Shown one piece after another: positions 11,253 to 20,023 of a stretch of DNA of 22,254 bases (its first letter is position 1; each line of letters starts with the position of its first letter). The notes under the pieces are model-generated. The model was not told where the DNA came from, ran no database searches, and worked only from the letters and a program-made list of their open reading frames with translations. Made by a program: the position numbers and the translations under genes. This DNA comes from a virus. The stretch is taken from positions 1 to 22,254 of IMG/VR virus record IMGVR_UViG_3300010300_000127; one strand, given 5' to 3'.

Positions 11253-11929
11253 TTTTTGATCCTCATCGGCTCAAATATAGCTTGCTCACCGTCAATGATG
11301 ACAGCGCATCCGAGTACAGGTTTAGCAGCGAAACGCTTACCGTATGACATGGCACCTGCTTCGTGGTCTACACCACATCCAGTCTGGCAGCCGAAGATGG
11401 TCCCACGCTTATTTCGGAACCATTCCACACCTCCTTGCGAATGATGGTGACCTTGAATCAGGGAAGCAAATTCTTGTTTCGCCGATGTGAGAGCAGCCAT
11501 TCTTCCACCACGACCTTTGTCTCCGTGACGGTAGATGCAACCATCTATGATTAGGTCGGAGTATCGTTCATAGATCTTCCACCGTCCGGTCTTCCATATT
11601 TTTCCGGGCTTGCTTAGGAAAGACTCTGGCACACCGACGACCTCCAGTTGACGCTGGGGTAGGCAGTCATGGTTTCCGAGAAGCCAGTGCGCATAAGGGA
11701 AGCGAGAAGTAAGTTCAGCAATCTGCTCGCAGGCTTTTTGGTATTCTGCTAATGGGTCTCTAAGTCCTGCTGCCTTGGTGTGAAAAGACATCGCACAGTT
11801 GTCGGCAACATCTCCTATCATTACCGTCTTGTTTGTCTTGTATTTCTCGGCAACCTTCTCCAGAAAGTTGGGGTAATCCCGTAACATTACAGGTGCGTGA
11901 CAATCTCCCACCGCGAGAACACGAGCCAT
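11249..11929 (-). CDS. Calcineurin-like metallophosphoesterase (226 aa)
   Basis: All blocks of the family are visible in order: GDCHAP (Asp9, His11), GDVAD (Asp40), GNHD (Asn86, His87), YRHGDK (His135) and QGHHHS (His161, His163). They bind two metals and hydrolyse phosphoesters; possible substrates are nucleotides, DNA ends or phosphoproteins. Residues 45-80 include a helical insert. ATG 11929 lies four bases after the stop of the HTH gene, making a three-gene leftward unit (HTH, phosphoesterase, peptidase-like). The unit sits between early and late blocks and may be an accessory (moron-like) insertion. Confidence 0.85.
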   Translation of the reverse strand: MARVLAVGDCHAPVMLRDYPNFLEKVAEKYKTNKTVMIGDVADNCAMSFHTKAAGLRDPLAEYQKACEQIAELTSRFPYAHWLLGNHDCLPQRQLEVVGVPESFLSKPGKIWKTGRWKIYERYSDLIIDGCIYRHGDKGRGGRMAALTSAKQEFASLIQGHHHSQGGVEWFRNKRGTIFGCQTGCGVDHEAGAMSYGKRFAAKPVLGCAVIIDGEQAIFEPMRIKK

Positions 11930-11933
11930 CGTC

Positions 11934-12176
11934 TTACTCCTCAGACGAGTCTTGTTTTCTCAGGAAGTCTATAGTCCAGCTAACACTGGACATCCTCCTG
12001 CTCCCAATCTTTTTCGTTTTAAGCTTTACTCTTCCTTGAGGTGTTGATACACCGAAAAGGTACCAGTTGCGAACAGTGCTTCTTGGTACATCTACGATGC
12101 CTTGCTTCCTGAGTTCGATGCGCAAATCTGTGATTGGCATCAAGGCTTTCGATTCCCTTGGTAACTCAGAAGTCAT
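11934..12176 (-). CDS. Small helix-turn-helix protein resembling a planctomycete family (80 aa)
   Basis: The product MTSELPRESKALMPITDLRI then LRKQGIVDVPRSTVRNWYLF and VKLKTKKIGSRRMSSVSWTI fits a MerR/excisionase-like helix-turn-helix with a wing (VxLxxxxIGxRRxxS). Similar short proteins (DUF1580-like) are, from memory, typical of planctomycetes. A DNA-binding role such as excisionase or repressor is likely. ATG 12176 is chosen because GGGGGAT lies about ten bases upstream; TTG 12212 is a longer alternative. It is first in the leftward three-gene unit and faces the late block across a short shared control region, so it may regulate either. Confidence 0.65.
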   Translation of the reverse strand: MTSELPRESKALMPITDLRIELRKQGIVDVPRSTVRNWYLFGVSTPQGRVKLKTKKIGSRRMSSVSWTIDFLRKQDSSEE

Positions 12177-12250
12177 CAAATCATTATCCCCCAATAGTGT
12201 TTTCTCGTCCAATCTTGGCCGAGATGTTTAGTTTAGAGTTGAACCAGTTT

Positions 12251-12306
12251 ATGTGCATCAGAAGATTTATTGAAACAAAACTTCCCAAAACCCTTCTGGT
12301 GCATAT
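12251..12306 (+). promoter_or_regulatory. 14-bp stem-loop just before the scaffold-like gene
   Basis: ATGTGCATCAGAAG (12251-12264) pairs over all 14 positions (two G-U) with CTTCTGGTGCATAT (12293-12306), leaving a 28-base A-rich loop and ending two bases before the start codon at 12309. No Shine-Dalgarno is seen. It may control translation, or at DNA level be an operator shared with the divergent HTH gene. Confidence 0.6.
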
Positions 12307-12308
12307 CA

Positions 12309-13403
12309 ATGTCTGACTCTGTTGAACAAAACGATGCAGAGCATGAAGCAATCGAGGAAGCTGGACTTGAGCTGGACGCTCAGGATAGTCACAGCGATGA
12401 CGATCAATACACTGACGACTCCGCTTCTCCCCCTTTGGCGGAGTCCTCCCGTGAGGACCAAGGCGGCATGGAGGCTGCCGAAGTCCAATCCGATGGCTGG
12501 CAGAATGCTTTGCAAGAAGCTGGCTTTCAGTCATTTGATGACGTTGACTATGCGGTAAGAGCTTTAGTTGACGCTAACAAACAGAGAGATCAGCAGATCT
12601 CAATGTATGCGGATCAGCTTAAATTCTATCAGGAACAGATGCGGAACCGCGACCTAGCACCGCAAGTTTCTCCTGAACCAGAGCCAGTAAATCAAGAAAC
12701 TGACCCAATCGACTCATTGATTGATGGATGGCAAGACCCTTCTTGGGCTCACCAGTACATTGAAATCGACGAGGAAGGAAACCGAGTAATCTCAGATCAT
12801 GCGGATGAGGAAACTCGTCAGCGGATCATGGAGATGGATCGCGGCCTTCGCAAGTGGCAGGAGGTTCTGCAAGACCCTCGGCAGCTAGCAAACGCTATTG
12901 ATCGTCGTGTTGAGCGAATGATCCAAGATAAGTTTGAAGCTAGTTACACTCAGAAGCAGACTCAGGCGACTGAGCAAGCAACGGTAGATTCATTTGTGAA
13001 TAACAACGCAGATTGGTTGTACCAAAGAGATCCTGCTACTGGTCAGTACATAGTTGACCCAGTTACTAACAATTATGTCTACAGTGATTCCGGCGTGAAA
13101 TTCACGCAGCACATGGATAGCTTGAGGGCTAAAGGTGTTAGCTCGATCAAAGATCAGATCGAGATGGCATCAATGATGATGGGAGGCGCAACACCTCAGC
13201 AATCACAGCCTGCACAGCAGCAGTCAACTCAACAGACTATTGATGAACAACGCAAGGCAATGAGAGGAAGGACGAATAACACGAGAACGAGACAAACCAG
13301 TTTTAATGGAGTAAGTCCAGATAGTGGGTCTGGAGTTACTGGTGAACAACAGCTTTCATTTGGCGAGATGACACTCGCTGCCATGAAGGAAGGCGTAGAG
13401 TAA
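12309..13403 (+). CDS. Probable capsid scaffolding protein (364 aa)
   Basis: It lies directly before the major capsid gene, as scaffolds usually do. The product starts MSDSVEQNDAEHEAIEEAGL and is acidic for its first 80 residues. It has a helical middle with coiled-coil potential (LVDANKQRDQQISMYADQLK, LRKWQEVLQDPRQLANAIDR) and a Q/T-rich basic C-terminal stretch (QQSQPAQQQSTQQTIDEQRK), the classical layout of a scaffold with a capsid-binding C-terminus. No protease motif is seen. The start is uncertain: ATG 12309 lacks a ribosome site and lies at the base of a stem-loop; TTG 12270 is in frame upstream. Confidence 0.72.
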   Translation: MSDSVEQNDAEHEAIEEAGLELDAQDSHSDDDQYTDDSASPPLAESSREDQGGMEAAEVQSDGWQNALQEAGFQSFDDVDYAVRALVDANKQRDQQISMYADQLKFYQEQMRNRDLAPQVSPEPEPVNQETDPIDSLIDGWQDPSWAHQYIEIDEEGNRVISDHADEETRQRIMEMDRGLRKWQEVLQDPRQLANAIDRRVERMIQDKFEASYTQKQTQATEQATVDSFVNNNADWLYQRDPATGQYIVDPVTNNYVYSDSGVKFTQHMDSLRAKGVSSIKDQIEMASMMMGGATPQQSQPAQQQSTQQTIDEQRKAMRGRTNNTRTRQTSFNGVSPDSGSGVTGEQQLSFGEMTLAAMKEGVE

Positions 13404-13427
13404 TTTCTTTTTTTTAGGAGAACAGTC

Positions 13428-14579
13428 ATGCCAAGTGGCTATCAGAATTTCGATCGCTTTTCGTGGGCGCGCTCGCTGCACACCACGATGCCGAAGCTCC
13501 TCAAAGAGGTTGAGGACACTGCAAAGAAAAACTTCCAGATTATGGCTCTGCTAGAGTCTGCTGGACGTATTTCGACAGGACATGGAGGAGAGGGTATTCA
13601 ATGGCCTATCCGTTACCGTATGCACAAAGCTCAGGCTGCTGACGGAACAAACTCCCGTAACTTTAGCCCAACGAACTTGTTCAAGACGGCTTCGCTTGAT
13701 TACCGCGGTTATGAAGTAACCGACTCGATCAAGCGTCGAGAGATGGAAAAGAACAAGGGCGAAGCAGCAGTCATCAATGTATTGAATGGATTTGCTGAGC
13801 GACTGAAGGAATCACTTCTTCAAGAGCTTGGTCCTCAGTTCTATGTGGACGGCGAAGCAGCAGACAACGACCGTTTCTGGCATGGCTTCAAAACCCTTGC
13901 ACGAACCAACGGTCAGGTCATCAACAAAACCTCTGGTGCATCACAAGCTGTAGTTAGCGGCAACGAGCCAAACTACGTTGCTGCTCCAAGTGGAACCTAC
14001 GGTAACCTTTCCTGTGAGCTTGGCTACTACGGTGGCTCTCAAGAGTCTGGTGCTTGGCCTGAGAATACTCAGGATGCCCAGTACGACTTCTGGTCCCCCC
14101 TTGTAGTGGTACGCGATAGTACCTCTTGGTCGGGCAGTAGTGATGGCGAAAAGCTTGAGAAGGCTTTGCGTTACGGTATCACTCACGCTCAGCGTAACAG
14201 CACTATCGACGGTCAAATCACCAACGTGTTTATGGACCGTGGTTTGTTTATCGACCTCAAGAACCACAACGATGGTCGCCAAACAATCGAAGTTAAAATG
14301 GCTCCCGGCTCTTTGACTGAGCTTGGATTCTTGAATGTATTCCGATTCGACGGCATTGAGCTTTCGTTTGAGAATGCTGTTCCTGCTGGATATGCCTTCG
14401 GCATCAATCTTGCTTGCATGGAGCTGATGGGATTGACCGATAATCTGTTCGAAGATGAAGGTGGCCCTCAGTACGACATCAACACCCAGTCGATGAATGC
14501 AGTGGTAAGTACCTTGAGTAACATCAAGTACAAGTCACCACGAAACTTTGTCGTTTGGAAACCAAGCTCTGAAGTTTAA
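13428..14579 (+). CDS. Major capsid protein (383 aa)
   Basis: Its position after the scaffold-like gene and before a decoration-like gene, its length, and its composition (mixed alpha/beta, for example HGGEGIQWPIRYRMHKAQAA, FKTASLDYRGYEVTDSIKRR, FFNAF-type hydrophobic stretches) fit HK97-fold capsid proteins. SIKRREMEKNKGEAAVIN resembles the long spine helix. TFADR-type motifs are not obvious, so the assignment rests mainly on context. ATG 13428 is preceded by AGGAGA seven bases upstream behind an U-rich run (TTTCTTTTTTTT), consistent with very high translation. No cleavage site for a prohead protease is evident. Confidence 0.8.
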   Translation: MPSGYQNFDRFSWARSLHTTMPKLLKEVEDTAKKNFQIMALLESAGRISTGHGGEGIQWPIRYRMHKAQAADGTNSRNFSPTNLFKTASLDYRGYEVTDSIKRREMEKNKGEAAVINVLNGFAERLKESLLQELGPQFYVDGEAADNDRFWHGFKTLARTNGQVINKTSGASQAVVSGNEPNYVAAPSGTYGNLSCELGYYGGSQESGAWPENTQDAQYDFWSPLVVVRDSTSWSGSSDGEKLEKALRYGITHAQRNSTIDGQITNVFMDRGLFIDLKNHNDGRQTIEVKMAPGSLTELGFLNVFRFDGIELSFENAVPAGYAFGINLACMELMGLTDNLFEDEGGPQYDINTQSMNAVVSTLSNIKYKSPRNFVVWKPSSEV

Positions 14580-14604
14580 TCGTCAAGTTAAAGGAGAATA
14601 AATC

Positions 14605-15174
14605 ATGTTAGATAGCGTGCCAGATTTTGGCCTTGGCGATACGATCCGAGGCAAGAACGACGACAACGTGGAGATTAACCTCTCCCTCGATGGTCGAGAG
14701 TACACTTTTCCAATTACAGAAGAAGTTGCGTCCGCAGCAGGTTTTGACGCGCGTACTGTGGGGCGGCGAATCACTGCTCGCATTATGCGTAACAAGTCAG
14801 GCGATGTGTTGAACAAGTGCCGAATCGTTGCAGTTGATGTTGCTAACGGTTATGGAGGTCTTGGACATGCGACAGGCGAAGCTTCTGCTAACACTCGTTA
14901 CGCATTGGTAGTTGACCCTTCGCTGTCAGGAACCGTTGCTGATGGCGACTTGTTTTATGCAATCGTCAAAGGACCAGCAAAAGTTCAGCAGCCTTCTTCC
15001 GCACCAGCCGCACTAGCCGTTGGAGACGTTATCAAAGCTGCTGATGATGGCCGAGTTGCTGAAGCTGCTATTGGTACTGATGGTGGACGAATCCTCGGAA
15101 CTGTTTTGAGAGATTACGACCCCGGAACTGCTGATGGTTTTGTCGAGGTTGACCTAGCCCCTGACGCTGTATAA
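14605..15174 (+). CDS. Probable capsid decoration protein (189 aa)
   Basis: It follows the capsid gene and precedes the terminator. The product starts MLDSVPDFGLGDTIRGKNDD. Its C-terminal half (ALAVGDVIKAADDGRVAEAA, then GGRILGTVLRDYDPGTADGF) has the V/G-D-V-x-x...G-x-x-x-G-x-x-L pattern of small beta-barrel head-decoration or stabilising proteins. The N-terminal 70 residues form a separate basic and strand-rich part. It would coat or cement the capsid shell. ATG 14605 has AAAGGAG nine bases upstream. Confidence 0.62.
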   Translation: MLDSVPDFGLGDTIRGKNDDNVEINLSLDGREYTFPITEEVASAAGFDARTVGRRITARIMRNKSGDVLNKCRIVAVDVANGYGGLGHATGEASANTRYALVVDPSLSGTVADGDLFYAIVKGPAKVQQPSSAPAALAVGDVIKAADDGRVAEAAIGTDGGRILGTVLRDYDPGTADGFVEVDLAPDAV

Positions 15175-15200
15175 GACTCGTCTTCTAGGATGGATATTGA

Positions 15201-15236
15201 AGCGGACGAGCCGCATATGGTTCGTTCGCTTTTTTT
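15201..15236 (+). terminator. Strong intrinsic terminator between capsid and packaging genes
   Basis: AGCGGACGAGCC pairs over 12 positions (two G-U) with GGTTCGTTCGCT around a six-base loop and is followed by TTTTTT. It lies 26 bp after the decoration-like gene and ten bases before the next start codon. Confidence 0.88.
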
Positions 15237-15245
15237 ATTAGCAAT

Positions 15246-15851
15246 ATGTTTTCACCAGAGCCAGAGCCGGTAGATCCAATCGAAGCTGCTTCACCAGCGG
15301 TGGGGGAGAAGTTCTGCACCCACTGTGGTCATAAGAAGATCCTTGATGCTTTCCATAAGGATGAGACCAAGGAGGATGGCAGGAGAGATGTTTGCAAGGA
15401 TTGCCGATCACTAATCAATGAACAGAAAAAACAGGACAGCTTAGACGCTAGGCTGAGAGAACTAGAGAAAGAAGGACTTGAGTCACTAGGTAATCTTTCT
15501 TCTGGAGGAAGCTTCGACCCTCACATCAATGAAGTGTTCGAAGCGATGATGAAACCTTTCGGTGGAGTGAACGGGTGGGCAAAGCATTTGTTTGCTACTT
15601 ACCTAGCATGTGATCCGGGTTCTCAGAAAAGAGTTAAGATACATGACATGATGATGCAGCTAGCAGGCAAAGTCACAAAGCTTGGTCTAGCAGAGCGTCA
15701 GTTAGATATGATGGAGGAAAAAGATTTATTGCAGGTGATGAGGCAGCACATCATCGAGTATCAGGAAGGTAACAAGTTGCCTCCGACAGCAATACCAACT
15801 TTTGACGACACAGTGATTGATGTCTCATCAGTAGAGGAAACGGATGAGTGA
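15246..15851 (+). CDS. Probable terminase small subunit with N-terminal zinc ribbon (201 aa)
   Basis: It sits directly before and overlaps the large terminase gene. Residues 22-55 form a zinc-ribbon-like KFCTHCGHKKILDAF...VCKDC motif, which small subunits do not normally carry but which suits DNA recognition. The C-terminal part is helical (GWAKHLFATYLACDPGSQKR, MMMQLAGKVTKLGLAERQLD) and ends acidic, consistent with oligomerising and recruiting the large subunit. ATG 15246 has no ribosome site and follows the terminator T-run by ten bases, so it may be read by terminator read-through. No alternative start fits better. Confidence 0.62.
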   Translation: MFSPEPEPVDPIEAASPAVGEKFCTHCGHKKILDAFHKDETKEDGRRDVCKDCRSLINEQKKQDSLDARLRELEKEGLESLGNLSSGGSFDPHINEVFEAMMKPFGGVNGWAKHLFATYLACDPGSQKRVKIHDMMMQLAGKVTKLGLAERQLDMMEEKDLLQVMRQHIIEYQEGNKLPPTAIPTFDDTVIDVSSVEETDE

Positions 15852-17592
15852 AATACCAGAGGTTCCTGACAAGCTTCCTCATGACCTTGGCGTAAGTTCA
15901 TATGCTAAGAAGAAGGCTCTGCGTGTAGCAAATGAGATAGCAAGCCGTAGGATAGAGGCTCTTAATCTTTACGTTCCTCAGCCAACACAAGATGATTTCC
16001 ACCGATGCAAAACCGCTGAGTGTATGCTGATGGGTGGTAACCGTGGTGGCAAGAGTTTGGCAGCTTTTATTGAAGACGCTCGTGCATTATTAGGTAGAGA
16101 TCCTCATGGAAAATATCCACAGAAAGACGGAACGCTCGCAATCGTTGCCTATAAAGAATGGCACATCGGAAATGTCGTGTACCCCTACCTCTTCAAAGCA
16201 GGAGCCTTCAAGATCATCCGCGACTCCGAGACGGGTTTGTGGAGGGTGTACCGACCTTGGGTGCCTCAGGACAGGGTGCGTAAGGCGGAAGCGAAGCCAG
16301 CCCCGCCGTTGATACCTCCCCGTATGGTTGAAAAGATTGTCTGGAAGGACAGAGCCAAAAACATATTTAGCAATGTGTATCTGAAGACAGGATGGGAAAT
16401 CAAAGCATTTTCAAGTAGATCTAAGCCAGAGCAAGGTTTCCAAGCCGACCTAATACACATCGACGAAGACATCCTTGATCCGTCTTGGTACGAAGAAGCC
16501 GCAGGTCGTTTGATCGACAGGAACGGTAGACTCATCTGGTCTGCTTTGCCTCATGACGAGAACGATGCGATGGCTCGTTTTGCTGAGAGAGCAGAGACTC
16601 AACAGGAGAATCATGAGAGGGGAGGTAAAGAGCCTACGACAAAAGTCTATCGCATCTCGATGGAATCCAACCCGTACTTGCCTGAAGAAGCTAAGAAAGC
16701 TGCGGTGGCAGGATGGAAGTCTATGGGAGAGGACATTTATAGAAAGCGTGCGTTGGGTGAGTTAGTCACGGACTCAGTTCTTATGTACCCAATGTGGAGG
16801 TACGGCGTACACAGTGTGAACAAGTATTCAGGGATGCTTGGTGGCGAGGTAGATCAATACCTGAAAAACAACACTGTTCCAGAGCATTGGTGTAGAAGGC
16901 TTGCTGTTGACCCCGGTCATGACACGGGTGCAGCGATACTTATTGCAACACCACCCAGCGAGAAGTTCCACCTAGTGTTTGGTGAGCTGTACATACACCA
17001 GTGTACGGCATCAATAATCGCTGAGCAGTTAAAGAGAGCCACTCTTGGTGTATGGTTTCAGTCATTTATCATCGACGCTCACGGGGGTAATCTGACTTCG
17101 ATTGATACAGGGATCTCCCCAAGAGAGGCATACGAAAGAGAAATGCTAGACAGAGATGTCAGGTGTGTTGAAACACAGCACAGGTTCATTCCCGGATGTT
17201 CAGTGATTGCCTACAGGGAGGAGATACTTCGGGGTATGCTATCGGTAGGTGCTTCTGGTAATCCAGCCATTCTTGTTGACTTTGACGCTTGTCCAAATCT
17301 GGACAGAGAGATGAAGAGGTTCAGGAAGAAAAAGGTGAACGGTAGCGTTATCGACACGGGCAACAGAAGAACTAATACTCACGCTATTGAGTGTCTTGAG
17401 TATCTCGCGGCATACTTAAATGACGCATCCAAGACATACATAAAGCCCAAGGGGAGGAGGCTCGCTCTCACTCCGGGTCAGCAGAGAGTTAGAGCTTTCA
17501 GGCAGAGACAGAAACAGAGGCAGGAAGCCGCTAATCCGTTTGGTGTGACAAGCACCATAATCCTCGGACCACAGGGTACGATTGATGGCTAA
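15844..17592 (+). CDS. Terminase large subunit (582 aa)
   Basis: The ATPase is shown by GGNRGGKS (Walker A-type, residues 62-69), HIDEDI (Walker B, about 200-205) and a coupling region SALPHDENDA. The C-terminal RNase-H-like nuclease is shown by AVDPGHDTGAAIL (first Asp), IIDAHGG and later acidic residues. It pumps DNA into the prohead and cuts the genome. ATG 15844 has GAGG upstream and overlaps the small-subunit stop by eight bases. The length is typical. Confidence 0.9.
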   Translation: MSEIPEVPDKLPHDLGVSSYAKKKALRVANEIASRRIEALNLYVPQPTQDDFHRCKTAECMLMGGNRGGKSLAAFIEDARALLGRDPHGKYPQKDGTLAIVAYKEWHIGNVVYPYLFKAGAFKIIRDSETGLWRVYRPWVPQDRVRKAEAKPAPPLIPPRMVEKIVWKDRAKNIFSNVYLKTGWEIKAFSSRSKPEQGFQADLIHIDEDILDPSWYEEAAGRLIDRNGRLIWSALPHDENDAMARFAERAETQQENHERGGKEPTTKVYRISMESNPYLPEEAKKAAVAGWKSMGEDIYRKRALGELVTDSVLMYPMWRYGVHSVNKYSGMLGGEVDQYLKNNTVPEHWCRRLAVDPGHDTGAAILIATPPSEKFHLVFGELYIHQCTASIIAEQLKRATLGVWFQSFIIDAHGGNLTSIDTGISPREAYEREMLDRDVRCVETQHRFIPGCSVIAYREEILRGMLSVGASGNPAILVDFDACPNLDREMKRFRKKKVNGSVIDTGNRRTNTHAIECLEYLAAYLNDASKTYIKPKGRRLALTPGQQRVRAFRQRQKQRQEAANPFGVTSTIILGPQGTIDG

Positions 17593-17965
17593 AAAGTCAG
17601 TTAGAAAAGCAGTAGAAGAGAAACTGGACGTAGTTGAAGAACCAGTGGAAAATAAGGTATCGACACCTCAGGAATGGCAAATGCCTAAGCCTAAGCGTGG
17701 TGACATGGTACTTTTTTATCCCAGATCAGTTATTTCTGAATCTAATTCAGAGGTGGCGTTTGTGACAAATGTACACAACAAATCACTGAAAGTAGTTGTC
17801 GGTGTGCAAGGTCACGATGATGTTTACCACAAAGATGACCCGAGGATTGAAAGAAACCCTGACCTGAAGATTGAGATTCCCGGAGTCTGGGACTTCATGG
17901 AATCAAAGAGCCTCAGGGATCGGGTAATAGAACTAGAAGAAAGAGTCGCCAAACTGGAAGGCTAA
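17585..17965 (+). CDS. Hypothetical protein between terminase and portal (126 aa)
   Basis: The product starts MAKKSVRKAVEEKLDVVEEP, a charged N-terminal tail, followed by a probable small beta-domain (KRGDMVLFYPRSVISESNSE, SLKVVVGVQGHDDVYH) and a C-terminal helix (LRDRVIELEERVAKLEG) with coiled-coil character. It may be a structural or adaptor protein because of its place between terminase and portal; no family is recognised. ATG 17585 is chosen over TTG 17582, with AGGG nine bases upstream. It overlaps the terminase end by eight bases. Confidence 0.6.
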   Translation: MAKKSVRKAVEEKLDVVEEPVENKVSTPQEWQMPKPKRGDMVLFYPRSVISESNSEVAFVTNVHNKSLKVVVGVQGHDDVYHKDDPRIERNPDLKIEIPGVWDFMESKSLRDRVIELEERVAKLEG

Positions 17966-17971
17966 TCTAGC

Positions 17972-20023
17972 ATGGATGAATACCCATCACCTACCGGAAC
18001 CAAGAAGTATCCATTGTCTCCACTGGTTGACAGGTGGAAGCGGGTGTTCTCCGCAGCGAAGAAGGACAAGAAGAAGAAGTTCGATGTGTACGCTGATGAA
18101 GCGATGAGCTTCTTCGACGGACCAGTCAATCACATGTGGTCTTCTATTCGTGGGCAAAACAAAGGAAGCGGGCATGATGGCTTCCTTGCGCCGGATGTTC
18201 AGCTTCCTCAGTTTGAGATGAGCGTCAATCGCTTGTTCGAAGCTGTCAGTATGTTCGGTCCTGTCTTGTATCATCAGAATCCGGTGATCGCTGTAAGCCC
18301 TAGAGAAAACCCGAATGTAAGCATAGAGACGTTTTATGCTGGCAACATTCAGGCAACCCAGTTGTTGTCTATGGCACCAGCCGTCGAACAGGGTGTGGTT
18401 ACAGATCCTTTCATAATCCAGTCAGTCCAGCAGTTGTACCAGCAGTACAATCAGGCGGTCGATCAAGACGAAAAGTCATCTACTATAGATGGTGATCATG
18501 CGTACATCTTAGAGTCGATAAGTAACTACATCCAACAAGAGGGTGCTAAGCAAGACGAAGCTAGGCTAGCCATCACCGAAGCAATCATCACAGGCTTAGG
18601 TCTTCTGGAAGTGAAGGTAGAGCAGCCGCCAGCAGGTGGACCGAAGATAGCTAGGAGTAGATATAGGTCTAACAGGGACTTGCTTGTGGACCCAGATGCT
18701 AAGTATTGGAAGGACTGCACTTGGATTGCACTGCGATCCTGCGAGCCAGCAAATGTTGTCGAAGAGAAGTTTGGTCTTAGGCCGGGTTCGCTCAAGGGCA
18801 AGTACGCGAGAATGAGTGCAGCATCCGATGCCAGCAGCAGGAAGCGAAATGGAGATGGAAGCTATGCTGGAGTCACCCATGATCTAATTGAGTATTGGGA
18901 GGTCTACTCGAAGAACGGTGCTGGTCAAAACATAAAGCTAGCCGAGAAAGACAAGAGGATCGGAGGTCTCGATGCGCTAGGTGATTTTGTTTATCTAGCG
19001 ATTTGCGAGCAGTGTCCTTACCCATTGAACATGTCGCCTGACGTTCTAGCTTCGGGTGATTTAGATCTAATACTACAGAAGACCTCTTGGGAAGTTCCCT
19101 TCTGGGACGACTACATGAGTGACGGTGGTTGGCCTATTTGTCGCCTTAGCTTCTATAACAAGCCCGGTGAGATTTGGCCTATGAGCATGGTCAAGCCATG
19201 TATTGGAGAGCTTAAATTTGTGAACTGGTGCATGAGCTTCATAGCTGACAAGGTTGCGGCTGGCAGCAAGATCTATGTAGGTGTCATGAAAGAGGCTGGT
19301 GAAAATATCAGGAGCCAGCTAACAGGAGGTAAAGGTCCATTTAGCATTATTGATCTTGAAAGAATTTCTGGTAGGAGCCTCAACGAGACAATTAGTTTTC
19401 TGCAAGCTCCTAACTTCTCTATTGACATTTGGCAGATGGTTTCAGAGGTCAACAATCAAATTGACAAGCGGTTGGGATTGACCGAATTGATGTACGGGCA
19501 AAGTGGCAGGCAGATGAGAAGTGCTGCCGAGGCCCAGTACAGGCAGCAGAATATAAACATCAGACCTGACGATATGGCTTCCCGCGTTGAGGACTGGTTA
19601 AGTCTCACCGCGACTAGAGAGATTCAGGCAATGCGATACACAGCATCGTCTGAAGACTTGGTTCCTATTATTGGTCAGACAGCGGCTAGAGTTTTCGAAG
19701 AGCAAATACTGACTGATGATGTGACAAGGATCACAAGAGATTTCAGGTATAGGGTTGAAGCTGGTACGGCAAGGAAGCCTAACAAGGATACGCAGATTGC
19801 TCAGCTAACGGACATAGGTCAGTACATACTTCCAGTGATTCAGCAAGCGATGATGTCGGGCGTCACAAGGCCGTACAACGCTTACATGAATGCACTGGGT
19901 AGAGCGATGGATATTGAAATTGATGAGTTCTTGCTGGGGGATGAAGAGCGTCAACTTCTTCTCCAGATGAACGCACCTCCTGAACCACAGCAACAAGAGG
20001 AATCGGATGATGATGTCGCCTGA
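17972..20023 (+). CDS. Portal protein (683 aa)
   Basis: The large size, place after terminase and sequence pattern fit a phage portal: an N-terminal region with RWKRVFSAAKKDKKKKFDVY, a middle strand/helix domain (SRYRSNRDLLVDPDAKYWKD) and the typical stretch LTELMYGQSGRQMRSAAEAQ, then RVEDWLSLTATREIQAMRYT, like the stem/wing helices of podovirus-type portals. It ends with an acidic tail PEPQQQEESDDDVA. It forms the dodecameric DNA channel. ATG 17972 has GGAAGG farther upstream than usual. Its end overlaps the next gene. Confidence 0.85.
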   Translation: MDEYPSPTGTKKYPLSPLVDRWKRVFSAAKKDKKKKFDVYADEAMSFFDGPVNHMWSSIRGQNKGSGHDGFLAPDVQLPQFEMSVNRLFEAVSMFGPVLYHQNPVIAVSPRENPNVSIETFYAGNIQATQLLSMAPAVEQGVVTDPFIIQSVQQLYQQYNQAVDQDEKSSTIDGDHAYILESISNYIQQEGAKQDEARLAITEAIITGLGLLEVKVEQPPAGGPKIARSRYRSNRDLLVDPDAKYWKDCTWIALRSCEPANVVEEKFGLRPGSLKGKYARMSAASDASSRKRNGDGSYAGVTHDLIEYWEVYSKNGAGQNIKLAEKDKRIGGLDALGDFVYLAICEQCPYPLNMSPDVLASGDLDLILQKTSWEVPFWDDYMSDGGWPICRLSFYNKPGEIWPMSMVKPCIGELKFVNWCMSFIADKVAAGSKIYVGVMKEAGENIRSQLTGGKGPFSIIDLERISGRSLNETISFLQAPNFSIDIWQMVSEVNNQIDKRLGLTELMYGQSGRQMRSAAEAQYRQQNINIRPDDMASRVEDWLSLTATREIQAMRYTASSEDLVPIIGQTAARVFEEQILTDDVTRITRDFRYRVEAGTARKPNKDTQIAQLTDIGQYILPVIQQAMMSGVTRPYNAYMNALGRAMDIEIDEFLLGDEERQLLLQMNAPPEPQQQEESDDDVA

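Noticed and set aside
13941-14282. Leftward open frame within the capsid gene
   Set aside because: It is antisense to a strongly supported structural gene and has no ribosome site.
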